Assembly: GCF_034355335.1 (NCBI RefSeq)
Contig: NZ_CP136422.1
Location: 4,622,501-4,686,500, forward strand
Direction of reading: 5' to 3'
Source of the DNA: Blautia coccoides
GTDB taxonomy: Bacteria; Bacillota; Clostridia; Lachnospirales; Lachnospiraceae
Length of the DNA: 64,000 nucleotides
A program made the position numbers and the translations under genes. This document shows positions 16,811-25,769 of the stretch, one piece after another (positions within the stretch are counted from its first letter, which is position 1; every line of letters starts with the position of its first letter). The notes below the pieces were generated by a model that saw nothing but the letters and a program-made list of their open reading frames with translations, did no database searches and was not told where the DNA came from.

Positions 16811-18304
16811 CTAATAATCTTTTGGATTTTTCCCGGTCTCTTTTTTAAATACTTTGCTGAAATACTGTACAGTCTGGTATCCCACCATATCGCTGACTTC
16901 ATATATTTTGTATTCCCCTGTTCTCAGCAGCCGTATGGCATGGTTCATTCTTACTCTGGTAAGATAAGCCGAAAATGTGGAACCTGTCTCTTTTTTAAAA
17001 AGCTGGGACAGATATATAGCGTTCATGCCCAAATCATCCGCCACATCATTCAGGCTGATATCCCGGCTGTAATTCTGCTCGATAAAAGCTTTGATATAGC
17101 GGATTTTTCCGGAATATTTACTGTCGGTATTGTTCTCCAGCATAGCGATGATACCCTCATACTCTTTCATAAAGCTGTAGATATCCATCTTCTGAAACTC
17201 TCTTTTAAATTTATCCAGACGCTCTTCTATTTCCGGCTGTTCCAGAGCCGCACAGCGGTGAATGAGAAAATAGAGCAGTTTCTCAGACACTTTACGCCAA
17301 ATGTATACATTTTCTGTCCTTATCAAACTGCGGCACAGAACATTCTCCAAAAATCCTGACATCTCTTCGTAGGAATCCTTTTCAATCTTTTCTTCGATAA
17401 GACTCAAAGTCTCCTTTATTTCTGCCGGAAATTCCTCTTTTTCATCTCTTGGCACCTTGTCCAGAATGCAGATCCCCCTGTGAAAGACACGGCCTTTCAT
17501 GATTTCTTCCGCTGTCTCTTTTGCGGGAAGTATATCCTTATTTTTCCTTATCATGCCCCCTATGGATGCAGCCATAGGCAGCCCCATCTGTGATGAAAAC
17601 AAGCTCTGTACCTTAGTTATAAACTCCCTGATCTCACTGTCCAGATGCATCTCGGAAATGCAGGAATGTACTCTGTAAAATATCAGAATACCTCCTCCCG
17701 CATTCTTCATCACCCTGATCTTTGATCCCAGAAGTTCCGTCTCGATCAGCTCCCGTATTCCCTCCTCATCCGGATGCATCAGTGGTTTTCCGATTTGCTC
17801 CAACAGGATCAGGACACTTTTCCCTATCCACTCCAGTATAGTTTCATCACTTTTGCCTATCTCATTTTTACCCGCAAGAATCGCCTCCAGATACTGTTTC
17901 ATCCTGACTTTTTGCACATTTTCCTTTGTTTTGAGTGCTTCAATGCAGCCGTTCAGTTCACGCAGAAGGACTTCCTCATCTATCTCGTATTTCAGTATGA
18001 AGGTTCTGACTCCCATCTGAAGTGCTCTTTTGGCAAGTTCAAATTCCTCATAGGCAGTCAGAAGTATGACCTCCGCCTCTATATTTTCCTTTTTCATCTG
18101 CTCCACCAGGTCAAGACCTGTCATGACCGGCATTTTTATATCTGTGATCACAATATCCGGACGATACCGCTTTGCATATTCCAATCCTATTTTCCCATTC
18201 CTTGCGTCGGGAAGCAGTTCAAAACCGTATCGTTCCCAATCGATCAGACTGATCAAATCTTCTCTTGTCAGGTCCATGTCTTCAACTATCAGTACCTTAT
18301 ACAT
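16811..18304 (-). CDS. Response regulator with AraC-type DNA-binding domain (YesN-like)
   Basis: The receiver domain is at residues 1-120 (VLIVEDMDLTREDLISLI, phospho-acceptor Asp in ITDIKMPVM, LLTAYEEFELAKRA). A middle region of about 270 residues follows, then two AraC helix-turn-helix motifs at the C-terminus (DISLNDVADDLGMNAIYLSQLF and YEVSDMVGYQTVQYFSKVFKKE). The ATG at 18304 is chosen because GGGGGAG lies just before it; an in-frame start at 18322 lacks a site. It is the partner of the downstream sensor kinase and the likely activator of the wrecked sugar operon. Confidence 0.9.
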   Translation of the reverse strand: MYKVLIVEDMDLTREDLISLIDWERYGFELLPDARNGKIGLEYAKRYRPDIVITDIKMPVMTGLDLVEQMKKENIEAEVILLTAYEEFELAKRALQMGVRTFILKYEIDEEVLLRELNGCIEALKTKENVQKVRMKQYLEAILAGKNEIGKSDETILEWIGKSVLILLEQIGKPLMHPDEEGIRELIETELLGSKIRVMKNAGGGILIFYRVHSCISEMHLDSEIREFITKVQSLFSSQMGLPMAASIGGMIRKNKDILPAKETAEEIMKGRVFHRGICILDKVPRDEKEEFPAEIKETLSLIEEKIEKDSYEEMSGFLENVLCRSLIRTENVYIWRKVSEKLLYFLIHRCAALEQPEIEERLDKFKREFQKMDIYSFMKEYEGIIAMLENNTDSKYSGKIRYIKAFIEQNYSRDISLNDVADDLGMNAIYLSQLFKKETGSTFSAYLTRVRMNHAIRLLRTGEYKIYEVSDMVGYQTVQYFSKVFKKETGKNPKDY

Positions 18305-18516
18305 TTTTCTCCCCCTGCCCATAATATTATTGTCTATTATAACTCATATTCAGAAAATTCCACTTATATTTTTTAAGTGTTTTTTACAGTTATTTAAGTA
18401 ATCTTCATGCATTTTTGTTGATGATAACCCCAAAGATACTTGACAGCCGCCTTTAAGAATAATATAGACAAGTTTTCTCTCGCTTTACGAATCACCCGCA
18501 CACGAAATATTTTTGC

Positions 18517-18549
18517 AAAAAAAAGACAGTGCCTGTATCACACTGTCTC
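18517..18549 (-). terminator. Terminator of bioY
   Basis: On the minus strand AGACAGTG (18548-18541) pairs with CACTGTCT (18531-18524), followed by a run of seven T (18523-18517). Confidence 0.88.
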
Positions 18550-18569
18550 ATTACGCTATATATGATATT

Positions 18570-19133
18570 CTATGCTGCTCTCCTCACAGCTTTCCGAAGC
18601 ACCGGGCCTACAGCCAGGGCTGCTGCAATCTTGATCAGATCTCCGGGCACATATGGGATCACTCCGGCAGCCAAGCCAGCGCCAAATGACAGATTTGCCT
18701 GTACGCAAAGCCATGCGGTTCCGAATATATAAGCCACCACAGTTCCCAGGATCATTCCTACAGCCTGCATGACTCTGTTACCCTGAAACCTGTCCACAAA
18801 AAATCCGGCGATCAACGCCATGAAAATAAAGCCGACCAGATATCCCCCTGTAGGTCCTGCCAGTTTTCCAAACCCTCCGGAAAATCCGGAGAACACCGGC
18901 AGCCCCACCATTCCAATGAGCAGATATACCAGATAACTTACTGTAGCTGAATAGGTACCGAGTACAAAAACACTGAAATAGATGGCCAGATTCGTAAAGC
19001 TGATTGGCACAGGGCTGAACGGCAGCGGTATGGACAGGGGACCTAAAATGCAGGTTACCGCTGTCATCAGCGCGATGATCGTCATCTGTCTGGTGCTTAT
19101 TTTTTTCTTTTTATTTGGCATTGCTGTTTCCAT
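18570..19133 (-). CDS. bioY: Biotin transporter substrate-binding subunit BioY
   Basis: A 187-residue protein with about six membrane segments. It is the S-component of an ECF transporter that captures biotin. Family marks are ALMTAVTCILGPLSIPLP, FSGGFGKLAGPTGGYLVGF (the GPTGGY signature) and PGDLIKIAAA near the C-terminus. The ATG follows GGAGGGAAAGTAT. It is a single-gene unit ended by a strong terminator, without adjacent ECF A and T genes, so it must use a shared energising module or act alone. A clear BirA operator lies upstream, so it should be repressed when biotin is plentiful. Confidence 0.95.
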   Translation of the reverse strand: METAMPNKKKKISTRQMTIIALMTAVTCILGPLSIPLPFSPVPISFTNLAIYFSVFVLGTYSATVSYLVYLLIGMVGLPVFSGFSGGFGKLAGPTGGYLVGFIFMALIAGFFVDRFQGNRVMQAVGMILGTVVAYIFGTAWLCVQANLSFGAGLAAGVIPYVPGDLIKIAAALAVGPVLRKAVRRAA

Positions 19134-19223
19134 ATACTTTCCCTCCGTGATTTCAGAACGTCCTCAGATGCTTTTTGGTCTCTGTTCTGTTTTTTACATA
19201 GAAAAAGTATAATCAATCGGCAG

Positions 19224-19263
19224 CCTATTGTCAACTTATTTTTATTATAAAGTTTACAATAGG
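19224..19263. promoter_or_regulatory. BirA (biotin repressor) operator upstream of bioY
   Basis: CCTATTGTCAAC (19224-19235) and GTTTACAATAGG (19252-19263) form an inverted repeat with 16 bp between the arms; one base pair is mismatched. This matches the TTGTnAAC-N14-16-GTTnACAA architecture of BirA operators, 91 bp upstream of the bioY start. The 200 bp beyond it to 19468 shows nothing recognisable. Confidence 0.88.
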
Positions 19264-19468
19264 CAAATCTACGTTATTACTTACGACCACTGCCCCGCAA
19301 GGTGTTTTTATGCGCCTGTATATGAAAATACTGAGGCAGACAGTGCCATATGGCGCAGAATGCTTCATATCTGTGCATTGCGGAGCATGTTACTGTCCAT
19401 AGAACTGTGCTTTTTGCAGAACTGTGAAATTTTTTCTTAGTTCTTTCAGGAAATTTAGGGGATGATTG

Positions 19469-20224
19469 TTATAATGCAATTGATATACAGACAGCACATA
19501 TTGTACTCAATAATGTACCCATAAGATAATATTCGGCAAAATCCTGTTCCTTTGAAATCTTATCGTAACGAGCAATAGATTTTGCCGTCAACACCAACCC
19601 AACCGCTGAATATTGATTTATAGAAATAAAAATTGTCATAATAACTCTTTCAAGTGTTCCAATAAATCTTCCTGCATTTTTGTCATTTCCAGTTGGTTTA
19701 CTCTTTCCTGATGGTTTATACAAATCAAGTATACTGGAAATCAAAATATTCGTGGGTTTATGTATCAGTAATAGCTTTACAGTCCATATCAATACTGCCG
19801 ATTCAGATATTTGAAATACCCGAAAAATCTCTTGAATATTTACACGATACAGACTTCTAATATCCCCATCTCCCACAAAATATGTAATGATGACAATTAC
19901 TATCAGATGTAGAACCTGATCGATCATAAAAACAACACATTTATTCAGTAAAAAATCATTTATCCTTTTACCATTGGATTTGAAAATAAAAAACTTCAAT
20001 ACATCGATCAATGCATGTGATATGCAGAAGAATGCTATGTATTTCCAGTCCAATCCTGGCAGGAATAGATAAAACCATAGCATGGAAGTCACTGCATATA
20101 TTATTACATGGTACAATGTCCATCTAAAATATAATCGTTTCCTTTGTGCCATTTTTCCCGTTTAAAAATAAAAATCTGCCAATATATGAATCGTTAAGAA
20201 TGAAGCAAATACATATTTTATCAT
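19469..20224 (-). pseudogene. DUF3307 membrane protein with an in-frame TAA
   Basis: DUF3307 proteins are small multi-membrane proteins often encoded next to SatD. Translation from the ATG at 20224, which overlaps the satD stop as ATGA, gives MIKYVFASFLTIHILADFYF and then TAA (20164-20162), and then continues in frame as TGKMAQRKRLYFRWTLYHV. The family pattern at that place is ADFxxQTxKM, so the stop sits where Gln is expected (CAA or CAG to TAA). The 227-residue remainder is open from a downstream ATG at 20152, which has only a weak ribosome site and would lack the first membrane segment. It is probably non-functional or shortened. Confidence 0.75.
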
Positions 20225-20895
20225 GTCATTTCCTCTAATATATTTCCAATATTTTTCAATGCTCTTTCATATACATAGTAATTCCCCGCCGCTAAAGCTT
20301 TCTGAACACTGGACTGCGTTATCCCCATTCTGTATGCTGTATTTTTTTGTCCATCCTGGTGTTTTAGCATATCCCATATTATCTCTCTCTGCCTTTCTGT
20401 CCATGACCGTTCAACTGCACTGATCAGCTCAAAAATAGTATTTAGCATGATTTCCGTACTTTTATTTACCTCATCTGTCACCAAATAAATATTAGACGGC
20501 AGAGTTTTATTCCTGTTCTCATTTTCCTTTAATAAATTGATGGCCATTCTTGCATTATAATAACCTGGTCCGTCAGCCCCCAGTGCCATCTCCGTATTGA
20601 TATCAGTCGTTATTTTACCTATTCCGATTCCAAAGCGCAGTTCAACAGGGTATAACCGCATTTGTATTTCACTGATAATTTTTAAAACACCTTTGGCATT
20701 ATATAATAATCCCTGAAATTCATCGCCTAATGTTATGAGAAATTTCGCTGAAATATCGGCTTCATACTTTTCATTGATTTCTTCAAGTACGTTTCTCAAC
20801 TGTACTTGAACCTCATTTCTCTTTTCCAGATTTCTTGAATTTTTTATATCACCTATGACAGCCGTAAATATCTTGTCATTCTGAATTAGGAACAT
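20221..20895 (-). CDS. SatD family protein
   Basis: A 224-residue cytosolic protein of the SatD family, named after the acid-tolerance sat operon of Streptococcus mutans. Visible parts are the N-terminal AVIGDIKNSRNLEKRNEVQ, a central GDEFQGLL followed by LRFGIGIGKITT, resembling a nucleotide-cyclase fold, and a C-terminal helix-turn-helix (YRMGITQSSVQKALAAGN). The biochemical role is unknown. It is translationally coupled to DUF3307 by a 4-bp overlap. A large perfect inverted repeat sits over its promoter, and its own helix-turn-helix could bind there (inference). Confidence 0.82.
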   Translation of the reverse strand: MFLIQNDKIFTAVIGDIKNSRNLEKRNEVQVQLRNVLEEINEKYEADISAKFLITLGDEFQGLLYNAKGVLKIISEIQMRLYPVELRFGIGIGKITTDINTEMALGADGPGYYNARMAINLLKENENRNKTLPSNIYLVTDEVNKSTEIMLNTIFELISAVERSWTERQREIIWDMLKHQDGQKNTAYRMGITQSSVQKALAAGNYYVYERALKNIGNILEEMT

Positions 20896-20918
20896 AATTC
20901 CACCTCCTGATTATGACT

Positions 20919-20966
20919 ATGATACACCCTTATATATGAATAATCAAGTTTTATTCATATATAAGG
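20919..20966 (-). promoter_or_regulatory. satD promoter overlapped by a perfect 16-bp inverted repeat
   Basis: CCTTATATATGAATAA (20928-20943) and its exact reverse complement (20951-20966) flank 7 bp. On the minus strand TTGATT (20947-20942) and TATCAT (20924-20919) are spaced 17 bp and form a good promoter reaching satD; the left arm lies in its spacer. This is strong evidence of an operator. The regulator is unidentified. Confidence 0.7.
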
Positions 20967-21079
20967 CGATATTTTTGTTTTATTCATCAAACCTTCTCCT
21001 TTGAACGTCTTTCCTCTCCCCTGCATACTATACAATAGATTCTCCCGTCCGGAAATCCCGGTCGGAAATGGAGGAAAAA

Positions 21080-21331
21080 ATGTCTCTTACTCCGCTTTTT
21101 ACCCTGTCTCTGGATGAAACAGGGATTGTCAAATCCATACTGACGGACAATGCCAGTCCGGCGCAGCAGCAGACCATCAAACGCCTTATGGATTTAGGTC
21201 TGATTGAAAACACAAAAGTTACCTGCGTTGGAGTGAGTGCCTTTGGAAGTCCAAAAGCTTTTCTCATCCGGGGCGCTGTCCTGGCTCTCAGAAAAGAAGA
21301 GGCTTCTCTTATTCTTGTTAAAAAAAATTAA
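21080..21331 (+). CDS. feoA: FeoA domain protein
   Basis: An 83-residue SH3-like FeoA protein, a small cytosolic partner of the ferrous iron transporter FeoB. The typical pattern is seen: ILTDNASPAQQQTIKRLMDLGLIENTKVTCV, then FGSPKAFLIRGAVLALRKEEA. The ATG at 21080 is preferred because GGAGG lies five bases ahead; an ATG at 21068 is also in frame. It lies 56 bp upstream of the broken feoB gene in the same direction, so iron uptake through this locus depends on the state of feoB. Confidence 0.92.
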   Translation: MSLTPLFTLSLDETGIVKSILTDNASPAQQQTIKRLMDLGLIENTKVTCVGVSAFGSPKAFLIRGAVLALRKEEASLILVKKN

Positions 21332-21386
21332 AGATGGAAGTGTGCTGTGACATGCTTCTGTCATATGGATCAAGAGGTGAATAGTT

Positions 21387-22460
21387 CTGAAGAAAGAAAA
21401 GAAAAGGGAGGTTCCCCTCCGTAATATAGCATTGATCGGTAATCCCAATGTAGGTAAAAGCACTGTGTTCAACGCACTGACAGGTATGCATCAGCATACA
21501 GGGAACTGGTGCGGAAAGACAGTGGAATGTGCCGCCGGTACCCGTATTTGCCGGGGAAAGGAATACCGTTTTGTAGATTTGCCGGGATGCTACTCTCTCT
21601 CCTGCCGTTCCAGTGAGGAGGAGATTTCCCGTGATTATATCCTGCAAAGTCACCCCGATGTGGTGGTGGCAGTCTGCGACGCCACTTGTCTGGAGCGGAA
21701 TCTCAATCTGGTGCTCCAGATCTGTGCTGTCACTCCCCATGTGCTTCTATGCGTAAATCTCATGGATGAAGCCAGGAAAAAGCATATCCGAATAGACTTT
21801 CCCAGGCTCCAGAAAGAACTTAAGATCCCTGTAATCGGAATAGCAGCCAGAAGCCGAAAGGGCCTTGAACGGATATTCGGGGGAATAGAAGATGCCCTTT
21901 CCAACACAGCGGCTGTTACCCCTGTTCCTGATATTTATGGCAGAAATGCAGAGATATGCTGCGCGTCTGCGGAATACTGCGGCACCTATGTCCAACAGGC
22001 CGCAGGTATCTGCAAAGCCTGCGTCACTTTGGAAAACCCGGATTATGCCAGAAAGGACAGGAAGCTGGATAAAATTTTCACCAGTAAATGCACCGGTTTT
22101 CCCATTATGCTTCTCTTCCTGCTCTGCATTTTCTGGATCACCATTGTGGGGGCAAATGTGCCCTCCGACCTGCTGAACAAGGGACTTTTTTGGCTGGAGC
22201 CGCAGTTTTACCATGGACTTCTCATGATTGGACTTCCTGAAATCCTCTGTCAGATTTTGATCTACGGAGTATACCGGGTTGCTGCCTGGGTGGTAAGTGT
22301 AATGCTCCCTCCCATGGCTATTTTCTTCCCGCTTTTTACTCTGCTGGAGGATTATGGATATCTTCCCCGTGTGGCCTTTAATCTGGACCACTGTTTCCAG
22401 AAATGTTGTGCATGCGGAAAACAGGCGCTCACCATGTGCATGGTTGATATCAGGATATGA
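21387..22460 (+). pseudogene. feoB: FeoB ferrous iron transporter, N-terminal half, interrupted by the island
   Basis: This half encodes the G domain (GNPNVGKSTVFNALTG, DLPGCYSLS, VNLMDEA), the GDI region and the start of the membrane part (FPIMLLFLLCIFWITIV, then LFTLLEDYGYLPRVAF). It ends at CGKQALTMCM, after which island sequence adds VDIRI and a stop. The rest of the gene resumes at 38898. The N-terminus is also odd: the best ribosome site (GAGGTG) precedes a CTG at 21387 giving MKKEKKREVPLRNIALIG, while the first ordinary start is a TTG at 21432 inside the P-loop approach. Joining the two halves gives exactly 630 codons in one frame. Confidence 0.93.
22430..22443. repeat. Left attachment-site core of the feoB island (direct repeat copy 1)
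   Basis: CACCATGTGCATGG is found here and again at 38884-38897. It encodes the T-M-C-M of FeoB in both copies and marks where feoB leaves and re-enters the sequence. Confidence 0.88.
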
Positions 22461-24066
22461 TTTTTCTGAATCTGAAATAAATTCTCACAGACTGTTTTTT
22501 TATACGTCCAAACTCCGTTTCCCGGTAACTTCCCTGACCGATTTCAATACGGTCAATAAAGTGAAAAAGCAGTTCACGGGACAGTTTCTCCGGCTCGGTG
22601 AAACCACGCAGTACCTTTTTCAGTTGTTCTATCGTATCCTCTTTTCTTTCATTGCTGACATTTGTCTTCAGACTTTTTATCTTCACGGAAATCTCATGGT
22701 TTTCTCCCTCATATCTGCTGAGCAGTTTCTTCATCCTCTCTTCCCCCAGCACGCCCTCCACGTGATCCTCATAGAGCTTTTCAATCAGTCTGTCCAGTTC
22801 ACGGCAGCGCCTTTCCAGGAGAGAAATCTGTTTTTTTCTGTCCGTTTTGGCATTTTGTTTTTCCAGATATTTCTCCGCACGTTCCAAAATTTCATACTCT
22901 TCCTGTCCGGAAATAGAAACCGACTCCCGGATAGCGGATAATATAATACTGCAGAGGGTGTCATAATCCATAAAATGATTTGTACACTCTTTTGTTCCGT
23001 ATAGTTTATAAGCACCACATGCGAGATTCGCAGAAGAGCCTTTTTTCCTGGTCCCCACAGCGGACATGTTCCTGCCGCAGTCCGCACATTTTGCAATTCC
23101 TGAAAATATATTTTTAAATTCACCTTTTTGGGCGCAGGTGCGCTGCCTGCTCCTGCGGCCTGCCATGGCAAAAACCTCCCGGCTGACTAAGGGTTCATGT
23201 GTATTTTTAACTACATACCAATCCTCTTTTGGATTTTTGACTGTTGTCCCGCTTTTAAAAGATATTTTTGTAGTCTTTCCCTGCGCCATATGTCCCAGAT
23301 ATACTATATTGTGCAGCATTTTCGTGATGGTCGATGAGGTCCACCCTCTCCGTTTCCCAAAATCCACCGTACTTTCCGAAGGCTTTTTCTTTTGGCGGTA
23401 TTCCAGAGGAGTAGGAACCTGCCGCCGGTTCAGTTCCCTGGAAATATCAACAGGCAAAATGCCTTTGGCGGCTTTCCCAAATATCTCCCTTACGATCTCT
23501 GCCGGCTCTTCATCCGCTACCAGATGATGTTTATCCACAGGGTCCCGCATATAGCCGTAAGGTGCAAATGCACTGACAAAATCCCCCTCCTCCATATGAG
23601 TCATAAAAGAGGAGCGTATTTTTTTGCTGATATCCCTGGCGTACATCTCATTGATAATGTTTTTAAAGGGAGCGATATCCGTGTAGGGGCTGTCAGAATC
23701 ATATCCATCATTGATGGCAATATACCGCACCTTCTTCGATGGAAAATAAATCTCCGTATACTGTCCGGTCAGAATATAGTCACGCCCCAGACGAGACAGA
23801 TCTTTGGTGATCACCATATTGACTTTACTGTTTTCTATATCCCGGATCATACGCCTGAAATCGGGACGCTCAAAGGTGGTGCCCGAAATGCCGTCATCCA
23901 CATACTCATCATATACGTAGTAATGATTCTCCGCCGCATAAGCTCTGAGCATTTTTCTCTGCGTGGTAATACTGGCACTCTCACCTTCGCCTTCATCGTC
24001 TTTTGAAAGGCGCATATAGAGAGCCGCCGAATACCGTTTCTTTTCAGGCAGCATATTGTTACTCAA
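22450..24066 (-). CDS. Large serine recombinase (TnpX/Tn4451 class)
   Basis: A 538-residue recombinase with an N-terminal resolvase domain (ALYMRLSKDDEGEGESASI, with the catalytic Ser in RLSKDD; DGISGTTFERPDFRRM; ITKDLSRLGRDY), a recombinase domain (GYMRDPVDKHHLV onward), a zinc ribbon (CADCGRNMS ... CGAYKLYGTKEC) and a C-terminal coiled coil. All domains are complete. It ends 7 bp inside the left repeat, the usual place for an integrase beside its attachment site, so it very likely inserted the island and could excise it with a directionality factor. The start is a TTG at 24066 with GAAAGGGG ahead, or the ATG at 24054. It overlaps the stop of a 51-residue upstream frame. Confidence 0.95.
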   Translation of the reverse strand: MSNNMLPEKKRYSAALYMRLSKDDEGEGESASITTQRKMLRAYAAENHYYVYDEYVDDGISGTTFERPDFRRMIRDIENSKVNMVITKDLSRLGRDYILTGQYTEIYFPSKKVRYIAINDGYDSDSPYTDIAPFKNIINEMYARDISKKIRSSFMTHMEEGDFVSAFAPYGYMRDPVDKHHLVADEEPAEIVREIFGKAAKGILPVDISRELNRRQVPTPLEYRQKKKPSESTVDFGKRRGWTSSTITKMLHNIVYLGHMAQGKTTKISFKSGTTVKNPKEDWYVVKNTHEPLVSREVFAMAGRRSRQRTCAQKGEFKNIFSGIAKCADCGRNMSAVGTRKKGSSANLACGAYKLYGTKECTNHFMDYDTLCSIILSAIRESVSISGQEEYEILERAEKYLEKQNAKTDRKKQISLLERRCRELDRLIEKLYEDHVEGVLGEERMKKLLSRYEGENHEISVKIKSLKTNVSNERKEDTIEQLKKVLRGFTEPEKLSRELLFHFIDRIEIGQGSYRETEFGRIKKQSVRIYFRFRKIIS

Positions 24067-24218
24067 TAGATTCCCCTTTCAGAACAATACCACTGACGAC
24101 TGTTATCAACTGTCGGCGCACCTATTTTTTCAATCAGCAGCTCCAACAGCAGCTCTTTCAGTGTTACTTCGTCGGAAAATCTCAACTCCACAACATAGTC
24201 CGCAGTTTTCTCTTCCAT
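24063..24218 (-). CDS. Small protein translationally coupled to the serine recombinase
   Basis: A 51-residue acidic, Leu-rich frame (MEEKTADYVVELRFSD at its start, WYCSERGIY at its end) is preceded by AAAAGGGG six bases before the ATG. Its stop overlaps the recombinase start. Small frames directly ahead of TnpX-type recombinases are common in Clostridia, but I do not recognise this one. A role as a recombination accessory factor is only a guess from position. Confidence 0.55.
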   Translation of the reverse strand: MEEKTADYVVELRFSDEVTLKELLLELLIEKIGAPTVDNSRQWYCSERGIY

Positions 24219-24354
24219 ATAATACCCCTTTTCACATCATACATAAAAAGCTATGTATAACTTCTTCATAGACAATTTATGTTGCTCTGCTTGTACGGTA
24301 TGATATCTGCTGAACAGCGAACCTCTGATATTTCTCTAAAAGAAAGGCTCTCTC

Positions 24355-24945
24355 TTATTCATGTGCCTTCCACGCACATTCCATAAGCTCCATATCTGTA
24401 AACACAGCTTTAAAAGATGATTCCTCAGGGCTGCAGGCGTACACGCCGAAAGAGATCTCATCTGCACCCTCCCAGAAATGACAGATACGCATCTGCTTAT
24501 AATTCACCCCGTCTGTACTGCATTCAAAACAAAAATCCGACTCACGTCTGCTGAAACGATACCACATTTCTTTGACAGACGCAGGGATATCTGTTGTGGC
24601 CCAGTCAGAATATCCGTGGTTTGTGACTACGCTTCCCAGACGTTGTAATTCTTCATTTTCATATTCTATAGAAGCTTTCATCCAGTTGTCGCTGTCAAGG
24701 TATGCTGCTACCCCGCACTGATCAAATCTTCTTTTACTTTCAAATGTGGTTTTCACAACAAAAGAAAAATACTTCTCTTTTGTCTTCATCTGCAGTACAG
24801 GCGCATTGTCATTGCGGAATCCGTAATATGTGCGCTGCCACAGATCCGTTCCCGGTTCTGTGTAAATTTCTATCCTTTCATTCGTTACTTTTGACTGCTT
24901 TGGCTCTCTTGTCCAAAATAAATTTTTGCTGTTAAAACACTCCAT
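24355..24945 (-). CDS. DUF1349 (concanavalin-like fold) protein
   Basis: A protein of about 196 residues of the DUF1349 family, a beta-sandwich related to concanavalin-type lectins and glucanases. Visible stretches are YYGFRNDNAPVLQMK, FDQCGVAAYLDSDNWMKASIEY, the DWATTDIPASVKEMWYRFSR core and ISFGVYACSPEESSFKAVFTDMEL at the end. No signal peptide is seen, so it is cytosolic. Function is unknown; some relatives are encoded with carbohydrate enzymes. The ATG at 24945 has GGAGGAAAG upstream. It is alone between the recombinase and the nucleoside operon. Confidence 0.8.
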   Translation of the reverse strand: MECFNSKNLFWTREPKQSKVTNERIEIYTEPGTDLWQRTYYGFRNDNAPVLQMKTKEKYFSFVVKTTFESKRRFDQCGVAAYLDSDNWMKASIEYENEELQRLGSVVTNHGYSDWATTDIPASVKEMWYRFSRRESDFCFECSTDGVNYKQMRICHFWEGADEISFGVYACSPEESSFKAVFTDMELMECAWKAHE

Positions 24946-25211
24946 AACACTTTCCTCCACTTTCTTTGTACTTTTATGCAATTACTCCGATTCCCTGTCT
25001 CCAGCTCCTTTGTCAGACATAAACCCACTATTTTTTATGCTTCCATATTCTGTCTGATGAGCTTTTCATTTCCAGGAATATGTTTATATTATAAAGCCCG
25101 AAGCCGGCTGCAAGTCAATATCTTTTTCCATATTTCATATATTACAGTATCAGAGTATGTCTCAGAATTGCTTTTATCAGACTGCGCGCCGAAATTTGTG
25201 GGAAATCTGGA

Positions 25212-25256
25212 AACAACAACAAAGAAGCCCGGCAAAATGTGACATTTTAGCCGGAC
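25212..25256 (-). terminator. Terminator at the end of the nucleoside operon
   Basis: On the minus strand GTCCGGCTAAAATG pairs with CATTTTGCCGGGC across TCA (one bulge), followed by a T-rich run interrupted by G. It is 43 bp past the cytidine deaminase stop. Confidence 0.72.
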
Positions 25257-25298
25257 TGCTTTAACATAACCCCCTGTCTCTGTCTTCCCAATTCTCTG

Positions 25299-25712
25299 TC
25301 ACGCCAGATTTCCCGGCCCGAATCCCATAGGCAGAAGTTCCTTTAATGTATAAATCTCATAATGCTCCGTATCCGTAGCCAGGATGATCTGAAAGCTCTC
25401 CGGGCTGCAGAATTCCATCATCACCTGCCGGCATACGCCGCAGGGCGCTGTGTATTCCGTAAGAATACCGTTTTTTCCGCCCACGATACAGATGGCGTCG
25501 AACTCTCTCTCCCCTTCGCTGACCGCTTTAAAAAAAGCTGTTCTCTCTGCGCAGTTGGTGGGAGTATAAGATGCATTTTCAATATTGCACCCCTTATATA
25601 TTTTCCCCTCCGGTGTATGGAGCGCTGCTCCCACCTTAAAATGAGAATAAGGTGTGTAAGCACTCTCCATTGCCTCAATCGCCTGTTTGATCAATTCTTT
25701 TACTGGAATCAT
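25299..25712 (-). CDS. cdd: Cytidine deaminase
   Basis: A homotetrameric-type cytidine deaminase of 137 residues. Zinc ligands and catalytic Glu are in TNCAERTAFF and PCGVCRQ, and the substrate loop CNIENASYTP is intact. It turns cytidine and deoxycytidine into uridine and deoxyuridine, feeding the uridine phosphorylase of the same operon. ATG 25712 is chosen because GGAG lies seven bases upstream. It is the last gene of the operon, 57 bp after deoC, and is followed by a terminator. Confidence 0.96.
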   Translation of the reverse strand: MIPVKELIKQAIEAMESAYTPYSHFKVGAALHTPEGKIYKGCNIENASYTPTNCAERTAFFKAVSEGEREFDAICIVGGKNGILTEYTAPCGVCRQVMMEFCSPESFQIILATDTEHYEIYTLKELLPMGFGPGNLA

Positions 25713-25769
25713 AATGTTACTCCTATACAAGTCTGATTAGCCTTTTGACTACTTGTTGCTTTACTGTTT

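Noticed and set aside
22785..23171. Second minus-strand frame inside the serine recombinase
   Set aside because: It is a shadow of the recombinase, whose domains are complete in the main frame.
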